Position numbers and translations under genes: made by a program | From: Hydnum rufescens UP504 | Taxonomy: Eukaryota; Basidiomycota; Agaricomycetes; Cantharellales; Hydnaceae | NCBI GenBank assembly: GCA_014904985.1 | Contig: MU128910.1 | Coordinates: forward strand, 66,715-130,714 | Direction: 5' to 3' | DNA: 64,000 nt | Part shown: positions 1-12,851 of the stretch, piece by piece | Layout: every line of letters begins with the position of its first letter | Numbering within the stretch: the stretch's first letter is position 1 | The notes under the pieces: generated by a model | Told to the model about the DNA's origin: nothing | Databases searched by the model: none | The model's input: the letters and a program-made list of their open reading frames with translations, nothing else

Positions 1-2718
1 TCCCGTATGTGTTGTGCAGTTCTGGACGTACGATGGGTGTCTGACCTGTTTGGAGACGGTATAGCTTATTATCTGTGCGGTGTTGCAAGGCAGTAGAGGG
101 TGTTCCCATAGTTTGTTTGCCCATCTGTTAATTCCAATATAAGAAAATGGTATTGCAGTATTTGCATAAAGCTTACTTGGCATTGATAAATATTTCGGGG
201 ACTCTTAGCCCACCACAACATTGAATCAACAACAGAAGAGAAACGGATAGCTGGGTTCTAGCGTACCTGATTAAAATCGGAAAACGGTGTGAGATTAGCT
301 AGGATGGACAAGAAGGCTGTCGGAGAGTGTTCGACATGGGTTGACACGCCCGGTTCGATCTCCTCGGCGTACAGGCGATATCCATGTAGACCTGCTCGAA
401 AGATCCTATCGAGTCGTCTCGACATTCGGAATAAACTTGACGGGCCGCATCATCCGAGCACGAGTGGAAAATAGATACAAGCCTGGGTACTGCCCGCCCC
501 TTGATACGGGAACGAAACCTATCTCCAGGTCCAGGGGGACATTGTTCGTGCCTTCGGTCTTGTAGATTCGCAGCGTCGTAGCGAGCTGCTTGCACGACTT
601 GGGAGATGCCCACCCAATTACACACCCATCTAATTGGATACACAGATTCTTCCGTCCGTCAATGGTAGGAGCAGCAGCTCGTGTCATTCCCAGCGAAAAG
701 AGAAGCTTTGGGATGTGAGAGACTGCTAGTGGCTCCGTTATGATTCGGCATGTACGGGAGAGATGGTTGAGCAAGCCACATGGGGATCCATCAGGCGTAT
801 GGACTGGGCAGATGAACCCTTGACGTAGGATAGTTAGGTCCCAATTTACATACCATTTAGAATGAGATAGCTTACCCCAAGCTTCTGGCAAAAGTTTGCG
901 AACAGTGGTGGTTTTCAATTCAGTGAAGAAGGCACCACGATGGACACATCGAAAATGACTGATATAACGATACCAGTTGAGTTTTTCGGCAATAATGGTG
1001 AAACCTGAGGCTTGTTGAAGGTCAAGACCTGTCGGAGAGACAAGATTTCCCGTAGCCAGAAAATTTGACATTTTTGCCCAATATCGAAACTGATTCTTTG
1101 CATGACCTTGTTCCGATATCGCTCTGATGGAGGGTATGTTACGTACTACTGCGAGGTCAGGACAAATGTATGATTGACGAACTGTCCAAGAAGTCGACGG
1201 CAGGATTCTCTCTCCGAACGTCTAGAGCTATCTGTTGACGGATTTGGGTGACGATCTCTTCCATGCGTTCCTTAATGATCATTCCGTACAATGATCCAGG
1301 AAGCAGGATCTCTTGGTGTTGTGGAGAATCAGGATTATCTGCGCAGCATTCACCGGAGACGAGCGAAAGGAGTTTTCGGAGCATGAACCTTGAGAGATCC
1401 GTAGTGAATGGAACCAATTCCAAAGATAAAACGACGACGATGAAATCACTAACAAAAGAAGGCGATACTTGTCGCGGGGATAGTCCAAATGCACCAGGAT
1501 GACCTTGGTGAGCAGCCAACTGCCCATTCGGAGGTTATTCCAATCCTCTGGCATGCCTGCGACAACGCGAAACTTGTCACCCAAGTAATCGAGGCATTGC
1601 TCGCCAGTGTGAAGCCTGAAAGTTTTAAAGCTTCGTAACAAAAGCTCCACCCGATCTGACAGAAATGTGTTTTCATAATCTCCCATCATGACGCCTTCGA
1701 ATATTTCTTTATCAGAGGCGCTCACAAGAGCTTTGATGACGAGCATGAAGGTATTAGGTATTCTTGTTTCCGCCAGCTGAAGCGAAGCATGGCACTGCCA
1801 TTGGAGAGATAGTGAAGCGAGTTGGTGACGCCAGATTGGTCTGGCCGTACGCATCGAATATTAACGGCATAGGGAGTGTAGGAAGGGCCGCGATTAGTAA
1901 ACGAGTTTCGAATGAGGGAGATCACATGGTTACGGCGGGGCAAGATGAGATATCGAATAAGACGCTCATTGCCATTCACGATGAAGTAGCCCCCAAACTC
2001 TTCCGCCTCTTCCTTGTGAGCCACCAAGTCTGCGGCAGAGAGGTTCTTAAGATTACAACGGTTTGACTGCAACACGTTTGCATCATGCACATTAGTGAAT
2101 TGAGCCTTTGTGTGTGTTCAACATTCCATACGCACCCGAACCATGATGGGGAGCAAGCCACATTCTTTGGCCTCAATCTCCTCGGCACCGTCATTAATTC
2201 GAAAGGCTAGCTTTATGACCATTTTGCCTCTATACGTTGTCAATCGCTCCCGAGCCTGTAAAGTTTCTTAAGCATAGACTGAGTCTAGAAAAAAATGGCA
2301 ACATGCCTCAGCCGGATATAATCGAGTGTCCGTTGTAGGAAGATGCTGCCTCTCGGATGCCATCGGTCGGGCGACGAAAACAGACTGTATTTTGACTAAA
2401 GAGAGGTCGCGTTCGAGGGAGGCCGCAAAAACAAATCACCACATGATACTGACTTTCCATCTTGTTTCCCCAGCCAGCTTGACCACTGGTCTCTCCCGTC
2501 CGTCCCTTCCCATCGAAAACCACCCGGGGTTCGATATTTTCTGTTGCAAGGTCGAGTAAGCCCCGACCCCCGGCATCCTCGAAGAGGGCATTAAAAGACT
2601 CGATATGAGGGGCGACCAGCTCTTCAAGAATAGGAACGTCGGACCCATTTCTTGAAGGATGTCTAAATTGGTGCTCCCTCTCCAACGTTCTGAACGATGA
2701 TGGGATTTTAGGCACCAT
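1..2718 (-). CDS. RPA135: RNA polymerase I second-largest subunit (partial, 3' end beyond window)
   Basis: This encodes the second-largest catalytic subunit of nucleolar RNA polymerase I, which makes rRNA. The start is the ATG ending at 2718, whose N-terminus carries the family's '[14 protein letters not shown]' block. Further Pol I signatures are '[16 protein letters not shown]', '[16 protein letters not shown]', 'LQQASGFT' and '[16 protein letters not shown]'. About eight short introns can be placed; one looks like GC-AG, with its donor just after the codons for PAE near 2327. The last visible exon, after an intron ending near 110, reads [11 protein letters not shown] and continues off the left edge, so the C-terminal zinc-binding part is missing from the window. 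Three single-base frame breaks are needed, near 405, 1073 and 1749. Each would be repaired by one extra base in a short run, so they are probably sequence errors. Confidence 0.93.
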
Positions 2719-2884
2719 AACTATAAAGAATCACTCGGAATAGATTTTCTCCAGGCGTGCGGCCGAGCGGCTTGGGAAATTTGAGCTCTGGGCTTTCAGC
2801 CTCAGACTCAGAGATTTTACTCGACACCCTTACGTAAGGGAAGAAATAAATGTGACTGAATGGTGACAGTCACAACATAGCCTC
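2719..2884. promoter_or_regulatory. Divergent intergenic region RPA135 / SEC15
   Basis: The start codons of RPA135 (minus) and SEC15 (plus) are 166 bp apart, so both promoters must share this interval. It contains a GC-rich inverted stretch, gccgagcggc, near 2762. No TATA box is evident. Confidence 0.5.
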
Positions 2885-5800
2885 ATGCCTGTCAGAAAAC
2901 GGATTCAGTTGACGCAGCAAGATGTAGATGCCCAGCTTCAATCGGTACGATAATGGATGATTTTGAAGAATAAGTATTAAAATCCCTCATAGATCCACCT
3001 TCTGGATGCATCCTCAGTCACTGAAAACCTGGAGGCACTTGGGCCAATAATAAAGGCCATAACCGAATCACGCCAACAGGAAGCTTTCCTTCGTACTGTC
3101 AATGGCCTCGTCGAGTCCAAAGACGAGGAGATCCAGAAGATTTGTAGGGACAACTATCTGGTGCATTCGACACTCTTCTGTACTATCGAGCAAGTACTGA
3201 GTCAAAATTGTCAGGACTTCGTATCTTCTGTTTCGACGCTTCTGACCGTGCGCTCCTACACCATGAACCTAAGAGAGCGCATAACATTGCTGGACCAATC
3301 GGTCACCACCGTTGGTCGGAACCTTGCGTTGAAGAAGAAAGAGTTGTTGCAGAGAAAACGAACTGCTGCCAATCTAGACCAAGCGATCGATACTCTGCAA
3401 GGTTGCTTGCGTATTCTCGATCTCGTCAAGCGGATTCGTGACATGATCAAAGACGGGCGGTACTGGAGTGCACTTAGGGTACGTGCCGTATGGCTTGTCA
3501 ATTTGGACCTCGCGTCAACCCACCTGATGCCCCTAATTGTCTAGTCCTTGGAGGAGATCCAGAGCCTTCCACCCTCCGCACTTTCACAGACTCCCCTCTA
3601 CACACATCTCGTCTCCTCACTCCCCTCCTTGCGTGCCCAGATTAAGGATGCGGTAACGGCCTCAAATCGTACATGGCTGTTAGAAGTTCGGAATGTCAGT
3701 GGTCAAATTGGAAAACTTGCCTTAGAGGAGATGAAGAGTCGCACGCGGAGGTGGAGAAATAGGCGAGACAAGGAACCAATGCTTCGCCCGCGACGCGTCG
3801 GAAGTGCCGTTGAGCTGGTTGTAAATGAAAAAACTGAGTGTGAGCACGTCCGAGTCTATTTTATCCTTTTTCCCCAGACAGGTGCCGCAATTAACTCGAG
3901 CTTTATTATAGACCATCTTCTTGACAATGACCAAGTGCACGTCGACTTTCAGCCATTACACCAGTGCATCCACATCTATACCGCCCTTTCTATCCTTCCC
4001 GAGCTGCAAGCATCATATCAGGCAGACAGGAAAACACAAGCATCTCTCATCATTTCTACAATACCATCTTCACTCCCCTCCCCCACTCAAACCCAAATTT
4101 CCATATCCACTTCGTCCAATATGTCCGCCCTCCAACAAATTCTCCCTCCTCTTACCCACGAGCTTCTAGGCTTTTTTGTAATCGAACTCGAAGTCCTTCG
4201 CACCACAGTCGGGTTTCGGTCCATGCTTCAAGTGGAGGAAGTTTGGCAAGATGTTGTCCGTGGCTTGATCGAGCTCGTTGAAAATGGTCTCCGCTCCGAG
4301 AAGGATGGGGGTACCTTCGCGGCAATCAAGGACACTCTCACTGCATTCTTACAAGTTATCGAGGCACGCCCATATCTTCCCGTTCAAAGCAAGGGGGGAC
4401 TGGAGTATTGATCATTATCATATAGACCTTTGAATTCGACATCGCACCCTTGCAGACATTAATGGCCACCCTATTCGAAAAGCATTCTACACTTCTTGAA
4501 CAGCAATTCAGACTTTTGTTCGATCAGGTCGGTTCTAGAATATCCTAATTTGCTCCGCTTCGATCCGACTAGGTATCTCTTTGGGTTTCCAGGCCGTAGC
4601 AAAGGATGATTATCAGCCAATGCTAGTCACCACAGCCCCTGAGCGAGAGCAAATATTCACGACTTGCTGGATGGCCCCGGATACTGCAGCCGCCCTTGCC
4701 AAGTAAGCTCCTGGAAATATTTGCGTTCTTCTCATCACTATGGTTTTTGGCTCATTGTGCTCATTGTTCACCGTAATATGAAACAGACAAGGTCTTCCGC
4801 TCGTCCTGCCGTTTTCGGGGGTGTTTTTCGCCTCCTGTAGTCACGTACGTGCTATGATCCCATCTGTAGCCCTGTTTAAAATTTGCGCCCCCTATATCAG
4901 ATCCGCCAGTTCGTTGAAAAATATTATCAATTCATCGAAGGTGCCTCGCATCACTATCGTAATACCGATGAATCATTGCGCACAGTATGTACTCACCCGC
5001 TGTACAATGGCATTCCAGCTGATCCGGAATTTCAATACAAACACAGGCTCTCGACGGACTCTTGACGCATCACCTCAGCGAAAAGATAGCTGCTCGACTT
5101 CCTTCCACAACGACACTATTCCAAGCAGCCCAGATCATCACCAACGTCGAACATTTCCTGGTCGCATGCGCTGAATTGGAAGAACAGCTCACAAAACTCC
5201 GGTGCGTCCTCGCAATTATGTGGCTCCACGCTTCGCGTCTAACACGTTCCCTATGATCATAATCACCATCGCCGTCGTTGTGCACTTAGGAGCTCTCGAC
5301 GAGGAGGTCACATTCGTCTCCAATCTGCCAAAAGTTTCGAGGCGACCCTGAAGAAGACGACGGACCGGATAGCAGAGTTGATCAAATCCAAACTGAACGA
5401 CTTCTTCGAACTTTCAGAGTATGATTGGACACCACCTCAAGCTGATACACGACCGAGGATGTACATGGAAGAATTGTATCATTGGCTCATGACCGTTGTG
5501 GATTCGCTTCCGCTGGAGGACAAATATAAAGACCAAGCCTTCAAGGCTGCCTTTGACCATGTATCTAGCTGTTTGATGGTGCGTCACACCGCCTTCCATT
5601 TATGCACCCGCCACCCACTGATTCGTCGTTCGAACTGAAAACTCTTTTCGCTTTGCAAGGATTTCTTGTTCGGCCCCAACATACCTATGCTTAACCAAAA
5701 TGGCATAGCGAGCCTATTGGTTGACGTGGATTTCCTCGAAAACGAATTCAAAGCGATGGGAAAGACGCAGCTGACGTCTTCGTTCAACGAGCTTCGTTTG

Positions 5801-6091
5801 GTGAGTATCCCCCATGTCGACTCGCTCGCCGTGAGTTTTGGCTATTTTATATATTATTGACACTACTGGATGCAGACGACATCTATACCGATGAACAACG
5901 CAGTATCGAGTTATCTTCAACCCTCGATTCGTAGATCCTCCTACCAAACCGTCAATCCAAAGAACCTGTATGCATTGCTAGATAAGATGGCAAAGTACGG
6001 AAGGGAGAGTCGGTTGCCGGCGGAACGAGAGCTTGCAGAAAGAAGGCGACGGGATGCGGACACTATCGCTCGCCAGTTCTTATCGTCATAG
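2885..6091 (+). CDS. SEC15: Exocyst complex subunit Sec15
   Basis: Sec15 is the exocyst subunit that binds the Rab GTPase Sec4 on secretory vesicles and tethers them to the plasma membrane. The ATG at 2885 begins MPVRKRIQLTQQ. Family blocks in order are 'FVSSVSTLLTVRSYT', the coiled-coil stretch 'KKKELLQRKRTAANLDQAI', 'DMIKDGRYWSALR', 'RTRRWRNRRDKEPMLR', 'LDNDQVHVDFQPL', 'IRQFVEKYYQFIEG', 'HLSEKIAARLPSTTTL', 'DFFELSEYDWTP' and a C-terminal 'NPKNLYALLDKMAKYG'. About eleven introns are needed. One junction, between about 4358 and 4455, is ambiguous: either an intron with donor gttatc or a small frame break. The rest splices cleanly and the protein reaches its usual C-terminus, with stop at 6091. 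It converges on GLN4 with an 81-bp gap. Confidence 0.93.
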
Positions 6092-6172
6092 ACAACAGTG
6101 TAATTGTGGCATTGTACCAGTACAATTAGGATACCACGTTATTCTCCTACAATAGGTGACGGACGATAGCAA

Positions 6173-9016
6173 TTATGCCGTCTTCTTGCTAGCATCTTCC
6201 TTGAGAGTGACAATCCGGTTTAAGATAATCTTATCACCAGGACTTGGTCCCGGCGATGCCTTTGCATCACCAAGGCACCCGAGTTTCGTATCTTTGTCAA
6301 GTGAAAAATACGCAACACGCAGCCCCTGGAACCGTACGCACTCATTGCCAATGAGTTGCTCGGCGGAGGGGCGAGGTGTATCATCCTTGACGTCCTCACG
6401 GGAAGCCGGGATCTCCCCGTTCTCTTCCTCCTTTAACGCCCTCTCCGTCCGTGATCGAGCATCCCTCAGTGCTTCGTCGAACGCCGTCTTCGCCAAAGAC
6501 CAGAATCCAACCTCCACGAAGGCACCAGAAATGATTTGGAGGACTATCTGCGTTGACGTCCGAAAGGAAGTTATCAAGTGCAGCTGGGTTGTCGCTCTTG
6601 AACAACGGATGGAAAATCCTCGTCTCGTCCACGCGAACCGGGCTACCGGACGGCGCATGCTCGGCTACCCACTGGATAAACGCCTTGGGCTTCGGAGGGA
6701 CGGGTCCAGAAGATCCATCCTCTAAACGGCACGACAATTCAATGACCTCTCCCGTCGATGGATCGGTCTTGTACGAGATGCAAGTGATCGAATGAGGTCC
6801 TTGGAAAAGTCCAACGGTCTTCCCCGGCGCCAGGCGGAAATAATCTTTCGAGTCCTGGATCCGGAAGTCATCCGCATCGATGTACAGCGTGCGCGAGAAT
6901 GGTACGGATCGATTTGCCAAGTGCTGGAAGTTTAGGATGTAACGGCTTCTCCACCATCACCACGTAATCCTCTGGGACGTTTTCTAAAACGACTTTCAAT
7001 GGTTTCAGAACCATCAATAGTCGGGGCGCCGAGTTCTCCAAATACTGTCTCACGACTTGCTCGAATCGGGGCACCTGGATGTTTGTGGTCGCTGTTGACA
7101 CACCCAAACTCCCGACGAAGGCCAGGATGGCTTCCGGTGGTACCCCGCGGCGACGGAGAGCCACGAGAGTGTATAGGCGTGGATCATCCCAGTCCAGTAC
7201 ATATTTGTCTTTCACGAGTTTCTGAATCTTTCGTTTGGACGTGACGGTCCCCTGAAGATTAAGGCGACCAAATTCGGACTGCCTTGGTTTGTATACTTCG
7301 AGAGCATCGCAGAGCCATTCATAAGACTGGCGGGCAGTAATGAATTCTGTTGTACAAAGGGAATGTCTGTCGTAATCCCCCCAATCAGTGCGTCAAATGG
7401 AATGCATCGTGATGGATGAGTGACGTACGAAATGTTTTCGAAACTATCGACCAAGCAATGGGTAAAATCGTAGGTGGGATATATTCGCCATTTCGTGCCC
7501 GTTCGATGATGAGGCGCATCGAGTACACGATATGCGATAAGATCCCACATCTGAGGATTGCCGTCTGCCAGATCTTGCTTCATCCGCAATATAGCCTCTC
7601 CCGGATGATACTGTCCATCCTTCATGGCCTGAAACTCTATTAACGACTCACTGATTGGTCGTGATCGATGCGCACACGCGGTGCGTTCTGCATGAGTCTC
7701 TCCCCCTCGATGGGCGTTAATCTCCTCCCCTGGAATGCATCAGCTCGAACAGACAACGATGGTCTTCTAGCATCATAGTCTTACCAGTACAATGGCATAT
7801 GTAAGCTTTGTCTCGCTTAATTAGTTCCACGGCCAGATCGTACAGCTCCGAAAAGTAATCGCTAGAGTATGTGATTCGATAGGGCTCGAATCCTAACCAT
7901 CGAATAGTCTCCAGTATGCTCTCGAAGTAACGGGCTTCCTCAGCTTCCGGATTGGTATCATCATACCGCAGATAACAGTGCCCATTAAGATGTGCTGCAT
8001 ATCCAAAATCAACGAAGATTGCCTTGGAATGTCCGATGTGCAGAAAACCATTAGGCTCAGGAGGAAATCGAGTGAAAACTTTCCCGCCCGTAGTAGTCAA
8101 GTGTCTGTCGCGCAATTCAGGTTTTATCTGAGGGTTTTCACCCGGCTTGTGAAGCCGGGCGAGAAACCCTTCTTCGAAAACGGATCGTTCCGGTGCCGGT
8201 TCAGCGACCTCTGGTTGATCGCCTGACTTAGCAGGGGCAGGGGAGGCCTTCTTGGTTTCCTGAGAGTGGGATGCGATCGCTCGCGATTATCGCAAAGAAT
8301 TACGATCGATCTGGAAGCTATATACCTTGGCTTTCGTCTTAGAGGTATCCCTTGGCCCGAATTTCTCTGTAAATACGCGATCTGCTGCATTCTTGACATC
8401 TAGAGGGGAAGCCCAGCGTAGCTTTGTCGCAGCCTTCGCAGCATTGATCACATTGGGTAATGCAGACCAGCCCTCCACTGGCTGGACAGATAACAGGGAT
8501 TGGAATACTGCGTAGACTTCCCCCGGTGTCAGTTCGATGCCTGAAGGAGGGTGAGCGAGATCGAAGCCTTGAAGTCGAGGGGCGACGCACCAACACCGCA
8601 AGCATCCCCGAATTGAGTGTCGTTCACGGGGGGAGGATGCGATTCCAAGTATTTTATAGCAGCTACGACGAGTGTTTGGTCACAGACACACATAGAAAGT
8701 GATCCAACTTATTCAACCCACCAGACACTTGCTCGGCAGACTTTAATCGGCCATCGACAATGGCTCCAGCCGCATACAGTTTAGCTTCATCCTGGAGTTT
8801 TGCGGCACTAATGGATAGTGAAGCGATCAAGGACGCTCTTTTATCATCCAGATTTCGGGTCGTCAGATCTGCCTGATCGATAAGAGCCTTGAGCGCCGCG
8901 GCGTTCTTTGGACTCCTGGCAGCCTCGACTGCTTTACTCTCCGAAAGACCGAGAGACTTGAAGGTTGCGATCAGAGGGGCCACTCCAGCGGCTGCTGGAT
9001 CGAACTTTGGGGCCAT
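6173..9016 (-). CDS. GLN4: Glutaminyl-tRNA synthetase, cytosolic
   Basis: This class I aminoacyl-tRNA synthetase charges tRNA-Gln. The start at 9016 ([15 protein letters not shown]) opens the eukaryote-specific N-terminal tRNA-binding extension, followed by a lysine/alanine/proline linker near 8240. The catalytic Rossmann domain shows '[17 protein letters not shown]' with the HIGH motif, then '[18 protein letters not shown]'. The second signature appears as '[12 protein letters not shown]'. The anticodon-binding beta barrels follow ('[13 protein letters not shown]', '[15 protein letters not shown]'). At least four introns are clear. Three single-base frame breaks occur: near 8581 (one base missing in a C run), near 6915 and near 6550 (one extra base each). 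An essential single-copy gene with three scattered breaks suggests sequence errors. It lies head-to-tail behind the lipase gene, separated by 133 bp. Confidence 0.93.
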
Positions 9017-9149
9017 CTATTGCAGAATTTGGTCCGTGGTTGTCGATCGAGTCAAGGTGAATATCGGCAAACCCCGCCACTTTTTAGCGCCCAATTGAAC
9101 GATGAATCTAAGAACCATTATTGTACGGACGAGATTATACATGGCGAAA

Positions 9150-10861
9150 TTATAGTGTAGTTTGATCGTCTTCGAGACGACTGGGGTCACGGGAAAACCC
9201 TTCATGGAGTAACACTTCTGCGAACTTCCCTGTAAGACGTCTGCTCCTTTTCCCCTCAATGACTTGGGAGTCGCGCCTTGGTACCTTATCTAACTCTTCG
9301 TAGAGAGTATCGCGCAAGAAAGCTAGGGAAAGCGTCCGAATAACCTTGGCAAGTTTGATGCCCCTTCTCACGCGGATAGGAAACAGCACCGAAAGGTCAC
9401 TGAAATCACCATGCCTCGCCCGCACTAAACGACAAAGTTTCCAGCCTCAACTAACGTCCACGGTTCAATAAAAATATTAAGTGCAGTCCGTACCGATGGT
9501 CATCAGTGTTGCAGGAGTATTCTTCTCATCCTCGTTCCAATCGACTACGGTATCCCTCAATCGCCGGAAATGATCCTTCATGAGCGTGGCCACTTCCGAA
9601 TTTATTATTGCTAGCTGGGGTTTGTGTGAAGGTTTCACGGGTGTCGACGGAACAGGATCAAGCCACGGATCTAGCAGAAGTGCGTGCGATATTGGCAGGG
9701 GCGCATACGAACTTGGGGGTGGATTGCGTATAATTGTGAACTGCATGAATGACGTTGTTTTTTGGTGAGCATCTATTACATGGCCAGTTGATGAAAAGAA
9801 ACGGCATGTGGGGACATACCGTTGTTGAAGCACCGAAAGAGTGTCCGGCCAAGATAAGTCTATTGATGTCTACCTTGTCTACCCACTGCGAGAAATCATA
9901 TGCGGGTCCTCCGGTCTCACACACAAGATCTTTCGAAATACCTCGAATAAGGTGAGAGAAAGTGCGGAATGTTTCGTGGACCTCAGCGCTACGAAAGACG
10001 AGTTGTTCAGACCTCAGAGGGAGGGGATGATCGGGGATATTCTCTCCCCATCTGTGTTCCGTTATCGTTAGCAGCAAATAAAGCTGAAGTTTTTTGTGCA
10101 CAGAGGAAGTAGACCTACACTATATCCCCCACACGTAAATAATGTAGTGTCCGAAAGGTACCATTCGAGCGAATACGAACTGAAGGTCCTGTGCCATCAC
10201 GATGCTCGACGGCCAATACTATGTATCCTTCCGAGGCGAGTTCTGCACAGAAGTGTGAATACATCGCTCGACCACCTGCCAGCCCATGGGAAAATATGAC
10301 CAAAGGCCACTTGGGATGTTTGTCCTTGGGCTCTCCAGGTGCCGCTAAGGCTTCGACGGGATCGAGAAGTGGTGCATCAGGAAAGAATGGGAGCTGGAGT
10401 TACAGAGGATTAATTCTGTGTCATAGGATCCAGTGACCTAGCGTGATTACCTTGAGGAACTGTGCATAGAGATATGCGAGTGGCCAGAGGACCCATGCTT
10501 GTATACCTATGTTTTCAGTTCAGTTGAATGGACATCTTCGATTTTAACATGATGCTTCGGGCATGCACCTGTAAATTTTGCAAATCCAACGAGCGTGTCT
10601 GCCAGCGGTCTGGCGAAAATTGTCAACACATGCGGACGCGCGTCGTGAGAGATGAACTCACCTAACGAGCCATGGAACAAAGCCTGTAGAGCGTCCTGGT
10701 TCCATACGACACGGATAATGCACATTATAAAGTATCTCTTCCATGACGAGGGCGTGTTCACCACTCTGGACCTTGGACCTGCCATAGGTTTTGGAGGGAA
10801 CAGCATGAGAGAAAGTGGAGAGCCCGACGGGATAGGGCCCCGTAGGAGGAGCGAGACGCAT
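9150..10861 (-). CDS. Platelet-activating-factor acetylhydrolase-like phospholipase (PLA2 group VII family)
   Basis: This alpha/beta-hydrolase should remove the short sn-2 acyl chain from PAF-like or oxidised phospholipids. From the start at 10861 the N-terminus shows '[14 protein letters not shown]', as in fungal PAF-AH proteins. The oxyanion region is '[16 protein letters not shown]', followed by '[15 protein letters not shown]'. The nucleophile elbow is '[11 protein letters not shown]', the acid is probably in 'LLLDPWLDP', and the catalytic histidine is in '[13 protein letters not shown]'. Six or so short introns are required; the junction between 10124 and 10040 can be spliced in more than one way. 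The C-terminus ends at 9150. No secretion signal is obvious. A decayed second copy lies at 20.5-22.3 kb. Confidence is high for the family and moderate for substrate. Confidence 0.87.
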
Positions 10862-11514
10862 TCTCTAAATTATACGGATGGACAATGCTGTACTATATAG
10901 GTCATGAGTCTTGATGACGGCCACGTGGATTTTCCTTATTAGCGAGGCACAGTCACAACATGCGTCAAGTTTGAAAAGATATGGAGCAACAAGGCCACCA
11001 CCGTTATGCGTTGACTGCAGGATCGTCGCCAGCGTCTGACCACGAATTTGTGGACCCATTATATAATCGCGCCTTTAATCCAAAGAAGGGAAAAGGTCAG
11101 TGCAATATATAATCTGTATGGAAATTCGAACTGAATTTGGAGAGGGTAGTACTGGTGATTGGTTGTCGCTCATATACCGACTGCAGGGATTCTCCAATGC
11201 CCATCGATTTCATCTAATCCTCGGATTTGGGTGCTTGAAACACGGCTGCTTACCGTGGAATGCTATCACATTGGACCCCATTGTTTCTTCCTGTGTTGCT
11301 CTCATTACACAAGCTAGGTAGGGGTCCGATTAGAAGGCAGGAGATCCGTAAGAGTCTGTCTAGTCCCACCTGCCAGTAAGGTCCTGTTATCGCGACGGCT
11401 TTTCCCAACTCTGGGCTGCGCACGTGGATCCTCTCAGGGTCTCTCTCCATTTAACGTCTCAGGTACACCCGTATACACACACGCCCGCACCTCTCCCTCC
11501 CTCGCCCTTCAACA
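10862..11514. other. Intergenic, upstream of lipase and GTPase genes
   Basis: No coding region is recognisable. The part up to about 11150 is homologous to 22100-22345, showing that the lipase duplication carried its upstream region with it. The pyrimidine-rich stretch at 11470-11510 directly precedes the GTPase start codon. Confidence 0.5.
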
Positions 11515-12851
11515 ATGTGGAAATCTATCCTCAAGCATTTCAAATTCAGCAACAAAGACAGGCGCTTCAGGGTCCTGATACTTGGACCGGCGAATGCAGG
11601 AAAGACCACACTGCTCGAACGACTAACTCAGAGTCCTGCTGGCGCGGCTATAGTGACCCGGAACGGAAAACGTGTAATACTACAGATATTCGAGCTCGGT
11701 AAATATCTTGGTCTAATTTGTCCGTTCATCTCTCAGATCAACGAGACCCCCAGTGGAGACGATCGAGTAAGAGCTATCCTGACAATGGCGCACTGCGAGT
11801 GATTAATGCTTTCATGCTAGCGGGGAATCCATAGTATCAACGATGAAATCACATATGAGTCAAATCCTGACTTCGTTTTCCACGACTCCGGCGGTTTCGA
11901 GGCAGGAGGGGTGGAGGAGGTTCAGATCGTCTGGGAATTCATTCGAAAGCGAGTGTTGGCTTCGCCTTCGCAGCAACTGCATGCGATTTGGTGCGTTTAT
12001 CCACGTAGCTTCGTACATCCTCATATTTCGACTGACCGATTAGTGCAGGCTCTGCATTCCAACCGATAATGACAGGCCCTTCGGATTCCTCCAGTCAGGC
12101 TTTTTCACCAAGCCCATAGCATCAGGTATGTCTCATGAGTTACAGTATTCGACCCCATCTGTTACTCACTGGTCCATCTATCCCTTCAGTGCCTGTTATC
12201 GGGATTTTCACCAAGCTGGATGGAAGAGAGACGAAAGTGATGAATGCGGTTCTCGGTCCTACTCCCAGCCCATCTGATTTCATCGATCGTGCCGCGGAGG
12301 TGGAGCAGAGAGTGGCTGAATTCATTAACGGACTCAAAACCCTATTTCAGGAGCAGCGTTACCCACCTTCTGCTTTTATGGGTGTCGGGAGTATGTATAT
12401 TCTATTGGAGTGGAAATCTTGGTACTCAAGTCTACGGCTTGAAGATATGCATGAAGATACCGAGGGGAGTGTAGCATTGTGTGACCAACTTCTTCAAGCT
12501 ACTCTAGATGCACTTCCGCGCGGAACCCAGAACTTATTGCTCAAGCTCACGATTTGGAAAAGGAACCGTCGGGTTCATACCATACATGTCTTAGACCGGT
12601 GAGCATGAGTGTTTGGTGAATTGGTCACTGGTTAACAGTGCGGTTTATCTCATAGTGTACTTAATGGTGCAGCTGAAGGTCAGTGTCTCAAGCGGTACTA
12701 ATGAGATGATGGTGTAATTTAACTAGGTTCAGAGAGCATTGTGACCAGAACCCCGGGACCTAGGGAGGATGAAGCATCAGAGTTATGTGCAGATAAGGCA
12801 TTCAGGACTCTTATGGTGAGTAATGTTTGTAGACAACATTTAAGGGACTGA
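11515..12851 (+). CDS. P-loop GTPase of the basidiomycete 'G-domain' family
   Basis: This is a small cytosolic GTPase-like protein of unknown role, from a family that is abundant in Agaricomycetes. The ATG at 11515 gives MWKSILKHF. The G1/P-loop is 'GPANAGKTTLLERL'. The switch/G3 region is 'FVFHDSGGFEAGGVEEV', with DSGG in the place of DxxG. The G4 motif is 'VIGIFTKLDGRE'. Six or so short introns are present; the exact ends of the first are uncertain. The last exons run through 'VTRTPGPREDEASELC' to CTT ATG at 12815. Read on without splicing, the frame stops at 12851. However, a strong donor (gtgagt) sits at 12816, and the neighbouring array begins exactly there in phase 0, so the true 3' end may lie beyond the array. 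Confidence 0.75.

Noticed and set aside
2755..2835. tRNA-like start (gccgagcggc in a D-arm-like context)
   Set aside because: The D-arm resembles Leu/Ser tRNAs, but there is no T-arm with the ttcga core and no 3' strand pairing with the putative acceptor stem.
12135..12602. Separate gene starting at 12135
   Set aside because: It is the G4-containing exon of the GTPase gene, preceded by a good acceptor and in frame with the upstream exons.
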